A stretch of 64,000 nucleotides of DNA, from positions 900,307-964,306 of the forward strand of contig NZ_JAEHGD010000001.1 of NCBI RefSeq assembly GCF_016097405.1, read 5' to 3'. The DNA comes from a methane-oxidizing endosymbiont of Gigantopelta aegis (lineage in GTDB: Bacteria > Pseudomonadota > Gammaproteobacteria > Methylococcales > Methylomonadaceae). This document shows, in pieces, positions 51,988 to 60,900 of this stretch; positions within the stretch are counted from its first letter, which is position 1; each line of letters opens with the position of its first letter. The translations under genes were made by a program, and so were the position numbers. The notes below the pieces were generated by a model. It searched no databases, was not told the origin of the DNA, and was given only the letters and a program-made list of their open reading frames with translations.

Positions 51988-53026
51988 ACACCCACTTATC
52001 GATCTTCGTCCGTCGCCCTATATTCACAGTCCGTTGACAGTGGAAAAAATCATGCGCAACGTGGTTTATGCATTGTTGCCGCTGGTTGTCTTTTCCGTCT
52101 GGCAATTTGGTATCAGTGCCTTGGCCTTGATCATCGTCACGACTCTGGCCTGTCTGGGAACAGAATCCTTGTTTTGTCGTTTGTCCGGCAAAGCCAATAC
52201 GCTCAAAGACTATAGCGCGACCATCACCGGCTTGTTACTGGCGATGACGTTGCCGCCAGGGTTTCCCTTATGGATGGGGGCGGTTGCCGGCTTTGTCGCC
52301 ATCGCCATGGGAAAAACCCTGTTCGGTGGTATCGGTTTTAATGTCTTCAATCCGGCTTTGGTTGGCCGCGCCTTCGTACAGGCTGCATTTCCCGTTGCCA
52401 TTACCACCTGGACACCTGCGTTGGCACCGAATCGCTTTGTCGAATTCATTCCCTCTACACTGGCGCTGCCTTTTATGAAGCCCGCCGCTACGGCCGAATG
52501 GAGCGCACATATCGTCGATGGTTTCAGTGGCGCGACACCGCTGGCTTTGATGAAATTCCAGGGCATCATGACCGACAGTCAATCCCTGTTTTTGGGGTTA
52601 ACCGAAGGCTCGACTGGTGAAACCTCAGCCTTATTGATTTTGTTATGTGGGTTCTATCTGATGTGGCGCAAAATGCTGGACTGGCGCATTCCGGCTTCTG
52701 TCATCTTCGGCACCGCCGCAACCGCTGCCGTATTTTATTTTTACGACCCCAGCCATTATCCGAGCCCTGCATTCATGATTTTTTCCGGCGGCCTGATGTT
52801 CGGCGCAGTCTTTATGGCCAGCGACATGGTCGCCTCACCGGTGACACCACTGGGCATCTTTATTTTTGGCCTGCTGGTGGGGTTTTTAACCGTCATCATC
52901 CGTTTGTTTGGCGGGCTGACAGAAGCTGTTATGTATGCCATTTTATTCGGTAACGCCGCCACACCACTGATTGAACGTTACACTCAACCCAGTATTTATG
53001 GCGCACGTAAAAAAGAGGACTCCTGA
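51980..53026 (+). CDS. rnfD: Rnf electron transport complex subunit D
   Basis: 348 residues, about nine membrane helices. The covalent FMN attachment motif SGATPLALMK is intact (Thr is the flavin site), and NVFNPALVGRAF matches the family. Part of the membrane ion-pumping core with RnfA and RnfE. Overlaps rnfC by 8 bases and rnfG by one (TGATG). The flavin transferase ApbE needed for FMN attachment is not in the window. Confidence 0.96.
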   Translation: MAKHPLIDLRPSPYIHSPLTVEKIMRNVVYALLPLVVFSVWQFGISALALIIVTTLACLGTESLFCRLSGKANTLKDYSATITGLLLAMTLPPGFPLWMGAVAGFVAIAMGKTLFGGIGFNVFNPALVGRAFVQAAFPVAITTWTPALAPNRFVEFIPSTLALPFMKPAATAEWSAHIVDGFSGATPLALMKFQGIMTDSQSLFLGLTEGSTGETSALLILLCGFYLMWRKMLDWRIPASVIFGTAATAAVFYFYDPSHYPSPAFMIFSGGLMFGAVFMASDMVASPVTPLGIFIFGLLVGFLTVIIRLFGGLTEAVMYAILFGNAATPLIERYTQPSIYGARKKEDS

Positions 53027-53730
53027 TGGCTCAACAACCTGAGGTACCCGAACTGCCCTCCAGCACCCGCCTAATCGCCACCTTGTCGGTGGTTGCCATG
53101 TTATCGGGCTTGCTAGTGGTGCTGGTTTATGAATACACCAAACCGATTATTAGCGAAAATCAGCGCATCGCCACCGAGCGCGCCATTTTCAAGATTCTGC
53201 CCAATGCCGTCAAATACCTAACCTTCAAGGTAGACAACGGGCAGTTAATAGCCACCGATGGTAAAGCCAATGGCGAACTGATTTATGCCGGTTACGATGC
53301 CAACAATACGCTTGTTGGTGTAGCGCTACCCGCCCAGGCACAAGGTTACCAGGATACAGTTAAAATATTGTATGCCTACAACCCTTACACAGGCTGTATC
53401 ACCGGCTTCGATGTCTTAAAAAGCACTGAAACACCAGGCTTTGGCACTCAAATCAGCACGAATGCGGAATTTTTAGCCAACTTCAACTGTCTCAGCGCAA
53501 AAGTTGACCCCGCTTCGGGTGCTTTATTGCATGATATAAAAACGGTTCGGCATGGCAGTAAAAAACACCCCTTTGAAATCGACGCCATCGCAGGCTCAAC
53601 CATTACATCAAACGCTGTTGGCCGAATGCTGAACCAGAGTGCCCATAAATTTCATCCTGTCATCACCAAAAACCTGACGTCACTGGAAAATGCAGCCCGC
53701 AAAAACGAGGTAAACCATGAAACAAAATGA
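53026..53730 (+). CDS. rnfG: Rnf electron transport complex subunit G
   Basis: 234 residues. One N-terminal membrane helix (about 17-40) and a periplasmic FMN-binding domain with the flavinylation motif AGSTITSNAVG (Thr flavin site) near residue 190. FMN sits on the outer face and relays electrons. Its end overlaps rnfE by 14 bases. Confidence 0.95.
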   Translation: MAQQPEVPELPSSTRLIATLSVVAMLSGLLVVLVYEYTKPIISENQRIATERAIFKILPNAVKYLTFKVDNGQLIATDGKANGELIYAGYDANNTLVGVALPAQAQGYQDTVKILYAYNPYTGCITGFDVLKSTETPGFGTQISTNAEFLANFNCLSAKVDPASGALLHDIKTVRHGSKKHPFEIDAIAGSTITSNAVGRMLNQSAHKFHPVITKNLTSLENAARKNEVNHETK

Positions 53731-54388
53731 ACAAGTTCCTATCAGCCTTCAAGATTTTACCGCCGGCTTATGGAAAGAAAATCCGGTATTTGTCATGATG
53801 TTAGGACTATGCCCAGTTCTGGCAGTCACCAACACGGTTGAAAATGCGCTGGGTATGGGTATTGCCACACTGTTTGTCCTCGTCTGCTCTAATGCGCTGG
53901 TCTCGGCCTTACGCCACTTTATCCCCAAACAAGTCCGGATTACGACTTATATCGTCATTATCGCCACCTTCGTGACCTTGGTAGATTATATTATTCAGGC
54001 TATCAGTCTGGATTTGTACAACAAACTCGGTGCCTTTATTCAGCTGATTGTGGTGAACTGTCTGATTCTGGGCCGTGCGGAAGCCTTCGCCTCCAAAAAC
54101 AGCTTTGGCCGCTCTGTGGTGAGTGCAACCGGTATGGGGCTGGGCTTTACCCTGGCACTGATTATGCTGGGCGGCGTCCGCGAATTACTCGGTGCCGGCC
54201 AATTACTCGGCTACCCCGTTTTCAGCGACCAGTTTGAACCCTGGGTAGTGATGATTCTGCCTCCAGGCGGCTTTATCGTCCTCGGCTGCTGGCTACTGTT
54301 GATCAACTATGTCAAACAACGCAGAAGCACATCAGCCATTAAGCAAGAGCTTGCCGCTTCTCACTGCACTGTGCCTCAACGACACTAA
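53717..54388 (+). CDS. rnfE: Rnf electron transport complex subunit E
   Basis: 223 residues, about six membrane helices. Conserved segments are LGLCPVLAVTN near the start and VNCLILGRAEAFAS with the Cys that, in related complexes, ligates an intramembrane iron centre shared with RnfA. The tail (KQRRSTSAIKQELAA) is cytoplasmic. Overlaps rnfG and lies 9 bases before rnfA. Confidence 0.95.
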   Translation: MKQNEQVPISLQDFTAGLWKENPVFVMMLGLCPVLAVTNTVENALGMGIATLFVLVCSNALVSALRHFIPKQVRITTYIVIIATFVTLVDYIIQAISLDLYNKLGAFIQLIVVNCLILGRAEAFASKNSFGRSVVSATGMGLGFTLALIMLGGVRELLGAGQLLGYPVFSDQFEPWVVMILPPGGFIVLGCWLLLINYVKQRRSTSAIKQELAASHCTVPQRH

Positions 54389-54397
54389 GGTTGACTC

Positions 54398-54985
54398 ATG
54401 AATCCTGAATCTTTAAGCTTTATTTTTCTCAGCGCTTTTCTGATTAACAACTTTGTCTTGGCCATGTTTTTAGGCTTATGCCCTTTCGTCGGCGTGTCCG
54501 CTAAACGCGACACGGCCTTTAATATGAGCCTGGCCACCGCCTTCGTGATGTTTATCAGTTCCTTATGCGCTTATGGCATCAACTGGATTCTAACCAGCTA
54601 TCAGCTGGAATTTTTGCGCCTGATCAGCTATATCGCCATTATCGCCTCGGCCGTACAACTGGTAGAGATGGTGCTAAAAAAATTCAGCCCGACGCTGTTT
54701 CGCGCCCTCGGTATTTTTTTACCCTTGATCACAACGAACTGTGCAATTTTAGGTGTAGCCCTGTTTCAAACAGCTCGCCAATATGATTTTTTTCAGTCGA
54801 TTGCATTCAGCCTTGGTGCCGGCGCAGGTTTTGCCTTGGCTATCATGCTGATGGCTGGCTTACGCGAGAAACTGGAGTTATCCAAACTGCCCAACATTAC
54901 TCAAGCTGCAGCCCTGAGCATGATGCTAGCCGGTATCTTATCAATGACGTTCATGGGCTTCGCCGGCCTCGGTGGGCAAATCTAA
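54398..54985 (+). CDS. rnfA: Rnf electron transport complex subunit A
   Basis: 195 residues, six membrane helices. Homologue of RnfE with LGLCPFVGVSAK near the start and TNCAILGVALF containing the second conserved Cys. Together with RnfE it forms the pseudo-symmetric core of the complex. The order B-(por)-C-D-G-E-A differs from the ABCDGE order of E. coli and is like that of some anaerobes. Confidence 0.96.
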   Translation: MNPESLSFIFLSAFLINNFVLAMFLGLCPFVGVSAKRDTAFNMSLATAFVMFISSLCAYGINWILTSYQLEFLRLISYIAIIASAVQLVEMVLKKFSPTLFRALGIFLPLITTNCAILGVALFQTARQYDFFQSIAFSLGAGAGFALAIMLMAGLREKLELSKLPNITQAAALSMMLAGILSMTFMGFAGLGGQI

Positions 54986-54997
54986 CCGGAGAGAACA

Positions 54998-55180
54998 ATG
55001 CTTAACTTTTTGATTGCCATGGGAATTATTTTCATCCTGATGAGCGGCTGGATTCTAATACAACAGACTGCCCGCAAATACGCCGCCAAACACCCCGAAT
55101 TCGGCCCCGCCAAAGAAGAAGGCCTAGGCTGCGGAAAAAATTGTGGCTGTGGTGCGGGGCAGTGTGATAAATCGTCGTAA
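54998..55180 (+). CDS. Small membrane protein with Cys-rich tail (NqrM-like)
   Basis: 60 residues with a good GGAGAG site, 12 bases after rnfA. One membrane helix (residues 2-23) and a charged stretch lead to a C-terminal cluster of Cys (GCGKNCGCGAGQC). The plan is like NqrM, the DUF539 protein that helps place iron in the related Na+-NQR, and like FeoB-associated Cys-rich peptides. Position at the end of the Rnf operon makes an Fe-delivery role for the RnfA/RnfE centre attractive, but this is inference. Confidence 0.65.
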   Translation: MLNFLIAMGIIFILMSGWILIQQTARKYAAKHPEFGPAKEEGLGCGKNCGCGAGQCDKSS

Positions 55181-55209
55181 ACCGTAAGCTAATCCAAAAC
55201 GAACAATAA

Positions 55210-55953
55210 ATGGCTAATTTTAAAACGCATGTCAACGGTGCCGCACTGGCAAGCACTGGCGGAAGTCTATTAGCCTTAAAACTCCATATCGTTGACTGGA
55301 TGGCGGTTCCCTGGCTCATTCTGGCTGGAGTAGTCGGCGGCTTGCTACCTGACATCGACTCAGATAACAGCAAACAGTTAAAGTGGTTGTTTTCATTGAT
55401 TGGACTGCTTGTCGCCATCATGGTGTTTACGACCGACAATGCCATAAAACACATTCATATCCCTTGGCTGTTCAATGATTTTTCATGCAATCTGTTAACG
55501 GCATTTCCATTTGACAGTGTTAAAAAAATTGGCAACGTCCGTTTTCAGCTATCATCCTTGCTGTTTGCCATTTTAAGCTATGTGACGGTTCGTTTTCCGG
55601 TTCTTTATCTGTTTAAATCACAAACCGTTCATCGCGGAGCATTTCACTCGCTGCTCAGCGCCCTGCTTTTTAGCCTGATAACCACGAGTTTGTCTTATCA
55701 GGTCATGCACGTCAATGCCTATAATGCTTGGTTACAAGGCTGTTTTGTCGGCTTTGGCTTTATCGTGCATTTGTTGTTAGATGAAATGTATAGCGTCGAT
55801 TTAGCGAATGCCAAGCTTAAGCGCTCGTTCGGTACAGCTTTCAAACTTTTTAGCTATAACAATAAGTTTTCCTCAATCGGACTGCTCATTGCGACTATTG
55901 TGACCTACATCGTCTACTGCCCCTCTATACAGCCTTTACTGACAACGGGCTAG
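55210..55953 (+). CDS. YdjM family membrane-bound metal-dependent hydrolase
   Basis: 247 residues, about five membrane segments. Potential metal ligands are at the usual sites of the YdjM family: KTHVNGAA near the N-terminus, LLPDIDSDNSK, VHRGAFHSLL and HLLLDEMYSVD. The substrate is unknown; in E. coli ydjM is controlled by LexA. It starts 29 bases after the Cys-rich peptide gene and could be co-transcribed with the Rnf operon, although a functional link is not apparent. Confidence 0.87.
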   Translation: MANFKTHVNGAALASTGGSLLALKLHIVDWMAVPWLILAGVVGGLLPDIDSDNSKQLKWLFSLIGLLVAIMVFTTDNAIKHIHIPWLFNDFSCNLLTAFPFDSVKKIGNVRFQLSSLLFAILSYVTVRFPVLYLFKSQTVHRGAFHSLLSALLFSLITTSLSYQVMHVNAYNAWLQGCFVGFGFIVHLLLDEMYSVDLANAKLKRSFGTAFKLFSYNNKFSSIGLLIATIVTYIVYCPSIQPLLTTG

Positions 55954-55989
55954 CGCACATCCCTGTGTTGCTTGCTTCCAAATAACGGA

Positions 55990-56496
55990 TTAAGTGTCGC
56001 CGTTTTCCGCTCTTACAGCTTCTAAGGCTTCCTGAAGCTTTTTTTCATCTTTATGTGACAATGAGGTATGAATGACTTTGCCGCCTGTTCCTTTCAGCTC
56101 ATCCAATAATTTATCCAGTACAATCTTGCGTGCCAGAACAAACAAGGCGGATTGCCCCTCTTCCAGATTAGCGGACAGCTCTTTCATAAAATCATCATTG
56201 ATGCCAATATCAGACAATGCCCCGGCGACGGCACCCGATGCACTACCAACAACCAGCCCCATTAAAGGATTGAGAAATAACAAACCAATCAATATTCCCC
56301 AGAACCCACCACTGACAGCCCCAATGGCAGTGGGCGAATACATTTGTCTGAGTTTTATTTTTCCATCTTTGTCTTTGTAAGCCACAACCGCATCTTCCAG
56401 CTCAACCAGATATTCCTTTTGCATTTTCAATAGTTTCAACCGAACCTCTTCGGCTTTATAAACATCATCGTAGGTTACAACAATTAATTCTGACAT
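55990..56496 (-). CDS. DUF1269 membrane protein, start separated from its ribosome binding site by an IS
   Basis: 168 residues. A soluble N-terminal part (SELIVVTYDDVYKAEEVRLK) is followed by a Gly-rich membrane hairpin (FWGILIGLLFLNPLMGLVVG, about 80-105) and a C-terminal helical region, the DUF1269 plan; function unknown. The protein frame is complete, but an IS5-family element lies 2 bases upstream of the ATG. The ribosome binding site and promoter now lie beyond 57350. Expression therefore depends on transcription and initiation from inside the element, where the sequence before the ATG (CAACAGCCCCTA) has no good site; the gene may be silent. Confidence 0.85.
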   Translation of the reverse strand: MSELIVVTYDDVYKAEEVRLKLLKMQKEYLVELEDAVVAYKDKDGKIKLRQMYSPTAIGAVSGGFWGILIGLLFLNPLMGLVVGSASGAVAGALSDIGINDDFMKELSANLEEGQSALFVLARKIVLDKLLDELKGTGGKVIHTSLSHKDEKKLQEALEAVRAENGDT

Positions 56497-56498
56497 TA

Positions 56499-57350
56499 GG
56501 GGCTGTTGCCGTTTTGAAAATCCCCCTTGAAATTCAATAACTCCGCCACATAGATTGTTTATTTTGACTCAAAAACAAGCAAACTATGCCCCGACAAATG
56601 CTTACGGATGAACTTTGGGAGAAACTGAAGATAATTATGTTGAAAATGGGAATTTATGACAAACCTTGTCTTCGAAAAACAGTCGAAGGTATTTTTTATC
56701 GCTTGCGAGTAGGTTGTCCCTGGAGAGATTTACCCACGGCTTTTGGTAATTGGAATGCGGTATATAAACGATTCAATGACTGGTCTCGTAAAGAAAAACT
56801 GATGGGTATTTTTAACGCCTTGGTTGTTGATCCAGACCTGGAATGGGAATTTATTGATGGGAGTATTGTGAAAGCACATCAGCATAGTAGTGGTGCGGCC
56901 TGTGAACAAGAAACAGCGATAGGGAAATCTGTCGCCGGGAACACCAGTAAAATTCATATGGCCGTTGATGCCTGTGGTCTTCCTATTCATTTCTCAGTGA
57001 CAGGCGGCGAAGTTCATGACTGTAAAGAAGCACCGAAATTAGTTGCAGAGCTCCCAAAAGGTGACTATATAGTTGCTGACAGAGGCTATGACAGTGAAGC
57101 ATTACGTCTTCAAATTAAAGACAAAGGGGCTGTTCCTGTTATCCCAAGAAAAAAGAATTCAACTCGGGGAAATGATGAAATGGATTGGTGTCTCTACAAA
57201 TATCGCCATCTCGTTGAAAATGTGTTTGCAAGACTTAAGCATTTCAGAGCGATCGCCACGCGATATGACAAACTCAAACGAAATTTTGAAGGCTCTATCG
57301 CTCTGGCTTGCGCCTTTTTATGGTTACCTATGTGAAATGGCAACAGCCCC
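56499..57350 (+). mobile_element. IS5-family insertion sequence (IS427-like), 852 bp, TA target duplication
   Basis: Terminal inverted repeats GGGGCTGTTGCCGTTT (56499-56514) and the complement of GGGGCTGTTGCCATTT (57335-57350) match at 15 of 16 positions. TA is duplicated on both sides (56497-56498 and 57351-57352). One complete transposase gene fills most of the element. Size, TA target and single DDE protein fit the IS427 or IS1031 part of IS5. Confidence 0.92.
56586..57335 (+). CDS. IS5-family transposase
   Basis: 249 residues in one frame. The N-terminal DUF4096-type part (RKTVEGIFYRLRVGCPWRDL) is followed by a DDE domain with catalytic residues in FIDGSIVKAH, VADRGYDSEA and RHLVENVFARLKHFR. 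Related IS427-group elements often split this into two overlapping frames; here one frame spans it all, and no disruption is seen, so the element is probably active. The stop lies inside the right terminal repeat region. Confidence 0.92.
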   Translation: MPRQMLTDELWEKLKIIMLKMGIYDKPCLRKTVEGIFYRLRVGCPWRDLPTAFGNWNAVYKRFNDWSRKEKLMGIFNALVVDPDLEWEFIDGSIVKAHQHSSGAACEQETAIGKSVAGNTSKIHMAVDACGLPIHFSVTGGEVHDCKEAPKLVAELPKGDYIVADRGYDSEALRLQIKDKGAVPVIPRKKNSTRGNDEMDWCLYKYRHLVENVFARLKHFRAIATRYDKLKRNFEGSIALACAFLWLPM

Positions 57351-57357
57351 TAGTTTT

Positions 57358-57363
57358 CTCCTT
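57358..57363 (-). promoter_or_regulatory. Displaced ribosome binding site of the DUF1269 gene
   Basis: AAGGAG on the minus strand lies just beyond the IS. Removing the element and one TA places it 7 bases before the DUF1269 ATG (AAGGAG, AAAACTA, ATG), a textbook spacing. Confidence 0.8.
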
Positions 57364-57550
57364 AATATAAATAAATTGAAGAGGCCTTTTTCATTCTGCA
57401 GAAAGCCTCTCCTGCTTGCGGATTCCTAAAATCCTGAACCTAAACGGCAGGTCATTAAGGGATATGAGGTGAAGTTCGCGTATTTTCAAGCAAAAAACGG
57501 AATTAACTCAGCCTTACCATTGCCGTAGCATCCAACTAACGTATTATGTC
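57364..57550. other. Former upstream region of the DUF1269 gene
   Basis: No gene. A hairpin-like pair, GAGGCCTTT and AAAGCCTC (about 57380-57410), is present. On the minus strand this stretch would contain the original promoter of the DUF1269 gene, but I cannot place it with confidence. Confidence 0.4.
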
Positions 57551-57925
57551 CTGATGTTACGCAGCAGCTCTTCAATCACATTTACATATAATCTTCCTTT
57601 CATCATTACTGTGAAAGAAAAAGTCATCTCTGGCCTCTATCTTTTATCGACACTTCAGACTACTGAGAACACAGAGAATGAAACCGTGCAGCAAGGATGA
57701 AATCAACAAATGTTTCTACAGGGTCGTTAATAACTGAATGAATCCAGAGCAGTCAATGGAATTAAACGATACAATATAACGATGCGTGCGCTGTGATCTG
57801 AAGTGTCTATTCATTAGACCTATTCGAGCCCGATCATCACCGTTTACCGAAATTTCTTGGGAATCGTCATTCCGGGGTAGCACAGTGGAAACTAAGAAAA
57901 CCACAAAGGCACTGCGTAACATCAG
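57551..57925. repeat. 375-bp non-coding element with perfect 14-bp terminal inverted repeats
   Basis: It begins CTGATGTTACGCAG (57551-57564) and ends CTGCGTAACATCAG (57912-57925), a perfect inverted repeat. An inner pair, GACACTTCAGA (57649-57659) with TCTGAAGTGTC (57797-57807), is also perfect. TATGTCC occurs at 57545-57551 and 57927-57933, a possible but slightly offset target duplication. No credible open frame. The ends match those of the element at 33828-34063, suggesting a MITE-like family. tamB ends 24 bases beyond it. Confidence 0.65.
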
Positions 57926-57948
57926 CTATGTCCTTTCCTGGCGTTTTC

Positions 57949-60900
57949 TCAATCGCTCGAGAAATGATACTTCAAGTCAATACGCTGCGTTTCACCTGAA
58001 CGTGTGTGTACGCTAAGATATTTATTCAATCGATAGCGTAAATCGACGGCGTAGCGATTAGCAAACAAGCCCATCGTCACACCAACATATAAGTCTGGAT
58101 TTAAGTAATGGCCCAATTTAACGGCACTGTCGACCAAGGTATCGGCCTGTACAAATTCAAACTCATCAAGACCGAGTTGCTCTGTAATCCAGGATAACTG
58201 ACCTGCACCATAGCTTATTGCGGCATTGGCCAATGCAGCTGAGTCGCCTTGGCCTAATTGTTTAAACGATTTACCGGTGACCAGGTAGGCTAAAGCGTCT
58301 GATTCCGGTAAAGAAGGTTCAGTATAAATACGGCTATAGGGATTTTTTAATGGCCCTGTCACACTTAAAATAGCCACCACGGGTTCTGACTTGGCTTTGC
58401 GTACGGCTTCAATATTCATCCAGGGGTTATCTGCCGGTCCATTGAACAAAAATTCACCGCGGCGCAAGACAAGCTCCTGACCATAGGCCTTGTATGTCGC
58501 CCCCTTCATTTCAGCTTTGCCTTGTAAGGATTGTTTATCTTGGTCAGCGACATAGCGCAACTTTCCCACCAGCTTGGTTTTAAGACCAAAGCCCGAGAAA
58601 TACAGCTGTTCGCCCAAGAAAATAGCGACATCAATAGCAGTCTGTGCCAGCTTTATCGGTTTGGTTTTTTTGTTTTCGGCACCGATAACCACCTCATCCT
58701 CACTCGGCGCAACCACATTGTCCGGAATATCCTTGATTTCAATTTTGCCACTATCAATACTGACGTTACCTTCTATTTTGGTCAACTTATCGGCTGTCGT
58801 CACCGAAATATTCGGTGAAATAACGACTTCACCTTCTGCTAATCGGACGATTAGAAATTTTTCACCCTCAACCTTCAGATACATCGGAAAATCATTTTGT
58901 GTCGTTACATCCAGATAGCCATTTGTATTGATTGTTCCCTTACCGGAACTTAATCCCCCAACAATTGACAGTCGCCTGACGTTATCCGGCGCATTTTTAA
59001 TATCGACAAAAACATTCTTGGCCGTTATCCCTAATGGCAGAATGTCAAAATGGCCATCATGAAATTGCGCTCGGCCACTGAGTAAAGGCTCGGCACTGTT
59101 ACCCGCGATATTGAAATGGGCTTTAAATTGGCCATCAAGATTTTTGATCGAGCTAAGCAAGCTGTCGATAAAAGTCATATCAATGACTTCCGCATCAATT
59201 TCGCCGGTTAATGTTCTGATGTGTTGTCTCCCTTCAGCAGGCCCAGCATTTAAATGGGCACGAATAAAATCATGTTCAGTGACTCCCAGATACAAATCAG
59301 AGCGTAATTGATCATTCTCATAAATCGCCTCTAGTTTCGAAGCGCTAAACTGCAAACGATGTTCAATTTTTTTATCATCACGGAGAATAACCTGACCATC
59401 CTTAAGGTTGACGCGGATAGCCGCACGCGTCTTTTCAGGACTGACGCTGAACTGGCTGTCGGCGTGCAACTGGCCATTTATGCTAACTTCAGGCGGTAGC
59501 CAAGGCGTTACGGTTCGCAAGGCATTATCGACAAGCACAACATGACCGCTAAATTTTTGCCGTAGATTGCCGGCGGCCGTAAAGCAAAGTGAACTGCTGG
59601 CCTGCTGCAGACAGGTTTCGGATAAATCAAGCCAAACAGCGCCGTTCTCAGCTTGCAGGTTTATAGTGACCGGCGTCCGTAAACGCCATTTTTTTAGCTG
59701 CGGATGGCTAACACCCAATCGTGTAATAAGACCATGCCACCCTGTATTATCCCAGCGGCCATCGCCATCGAGCAGAAGCTGTAAAAATGGTGCTTCAAAC
59801 CTTACTTTAACCGCATGTCTGGCCTGACTGCCATGGCCTGTGATTTCGATTTTATCGATGACTGTCTCTGCCAGAACAAGTCCTGAGGCCAGTAAGTTTA
59901 CAGTCGATTGCCGTAAAGCCTGATGCACATAATCGGCATCTAACACCAAGCGTCTCAAAGCGAAGTCGTTATATCGCATCCTCTGCCCGCGTAATTTTGC
60001 ATGGACAATGGGATTTGATAATGCCCCTTTGATACTGACAGCGCCATTCAATGTACCGGCCAGAGTAGGCCATGCTGTTTTCAGGTCGGATGCGGCAATA
60101 TTGAACAGAAGGTCGGCATGCTGTTGATTGAGCCATCCTGTGAGCCATAGTTCATTGCGCCCGGCCCTGAGATTGAGTGCTTTAAAATGCAAGGTTTCCT
60201 TGGCCAGCTCAATCTCGCCGGATCCGTCAATATTTTGCCCCTGTAACTGGCCATTCAATCGTTTTAAATCCAGCGTCAATGTCATATTTTCATCGACAAT
60301 ATTTCCATGAGCATGCGCATTAAGGTTCAGTTTTCCAGCCACAGGTGCGCCAAATATTTGCGGGTTGATTTTTCTCGCTTCGGCATCCAGGTCAAAACCT
60401 ATGCCATTTTGCCAATTCAGGCGACCATTGAGTTTTAGCCGGCCTTGTTTAGCGTGCAACTGCAGCAATTTGATTTTAAGCTGTGTTAAGTCACCCGTTG
60501 CCGTCATTATCAAACTGGAATCAGAATAGTCTGACGGCGATATGACCGCATCGAGTTGAGCCAGATAGTTCGATGTTGAACCTTTAATATGCAGTGTGCC
60601 CTGTTGACTGCTGATTTGTGGCTTCCCTGAGAATGGCCACTGTAATTTTCTCCACTGTGTTTTGATGTCAAATTCAGGCTTGGCACCATCGAAACGCAAC
60701 ACACCGGTTTGGCGACTCACAACAGCCCCCGAAATACGATGAGAAAATGTCATTTGTTGCAGATTGCCATCGAGCTGTAATTGCCCCTCCAATAATGCAT
60801 TGTCCATGACATACGTCCAATTGATGTCGGCAACAAGCGGCCATCCCTGTTGTATCAGTACGCGACTTTTTCCTTCAACCTGCAAAGACGCCATAGCCAG

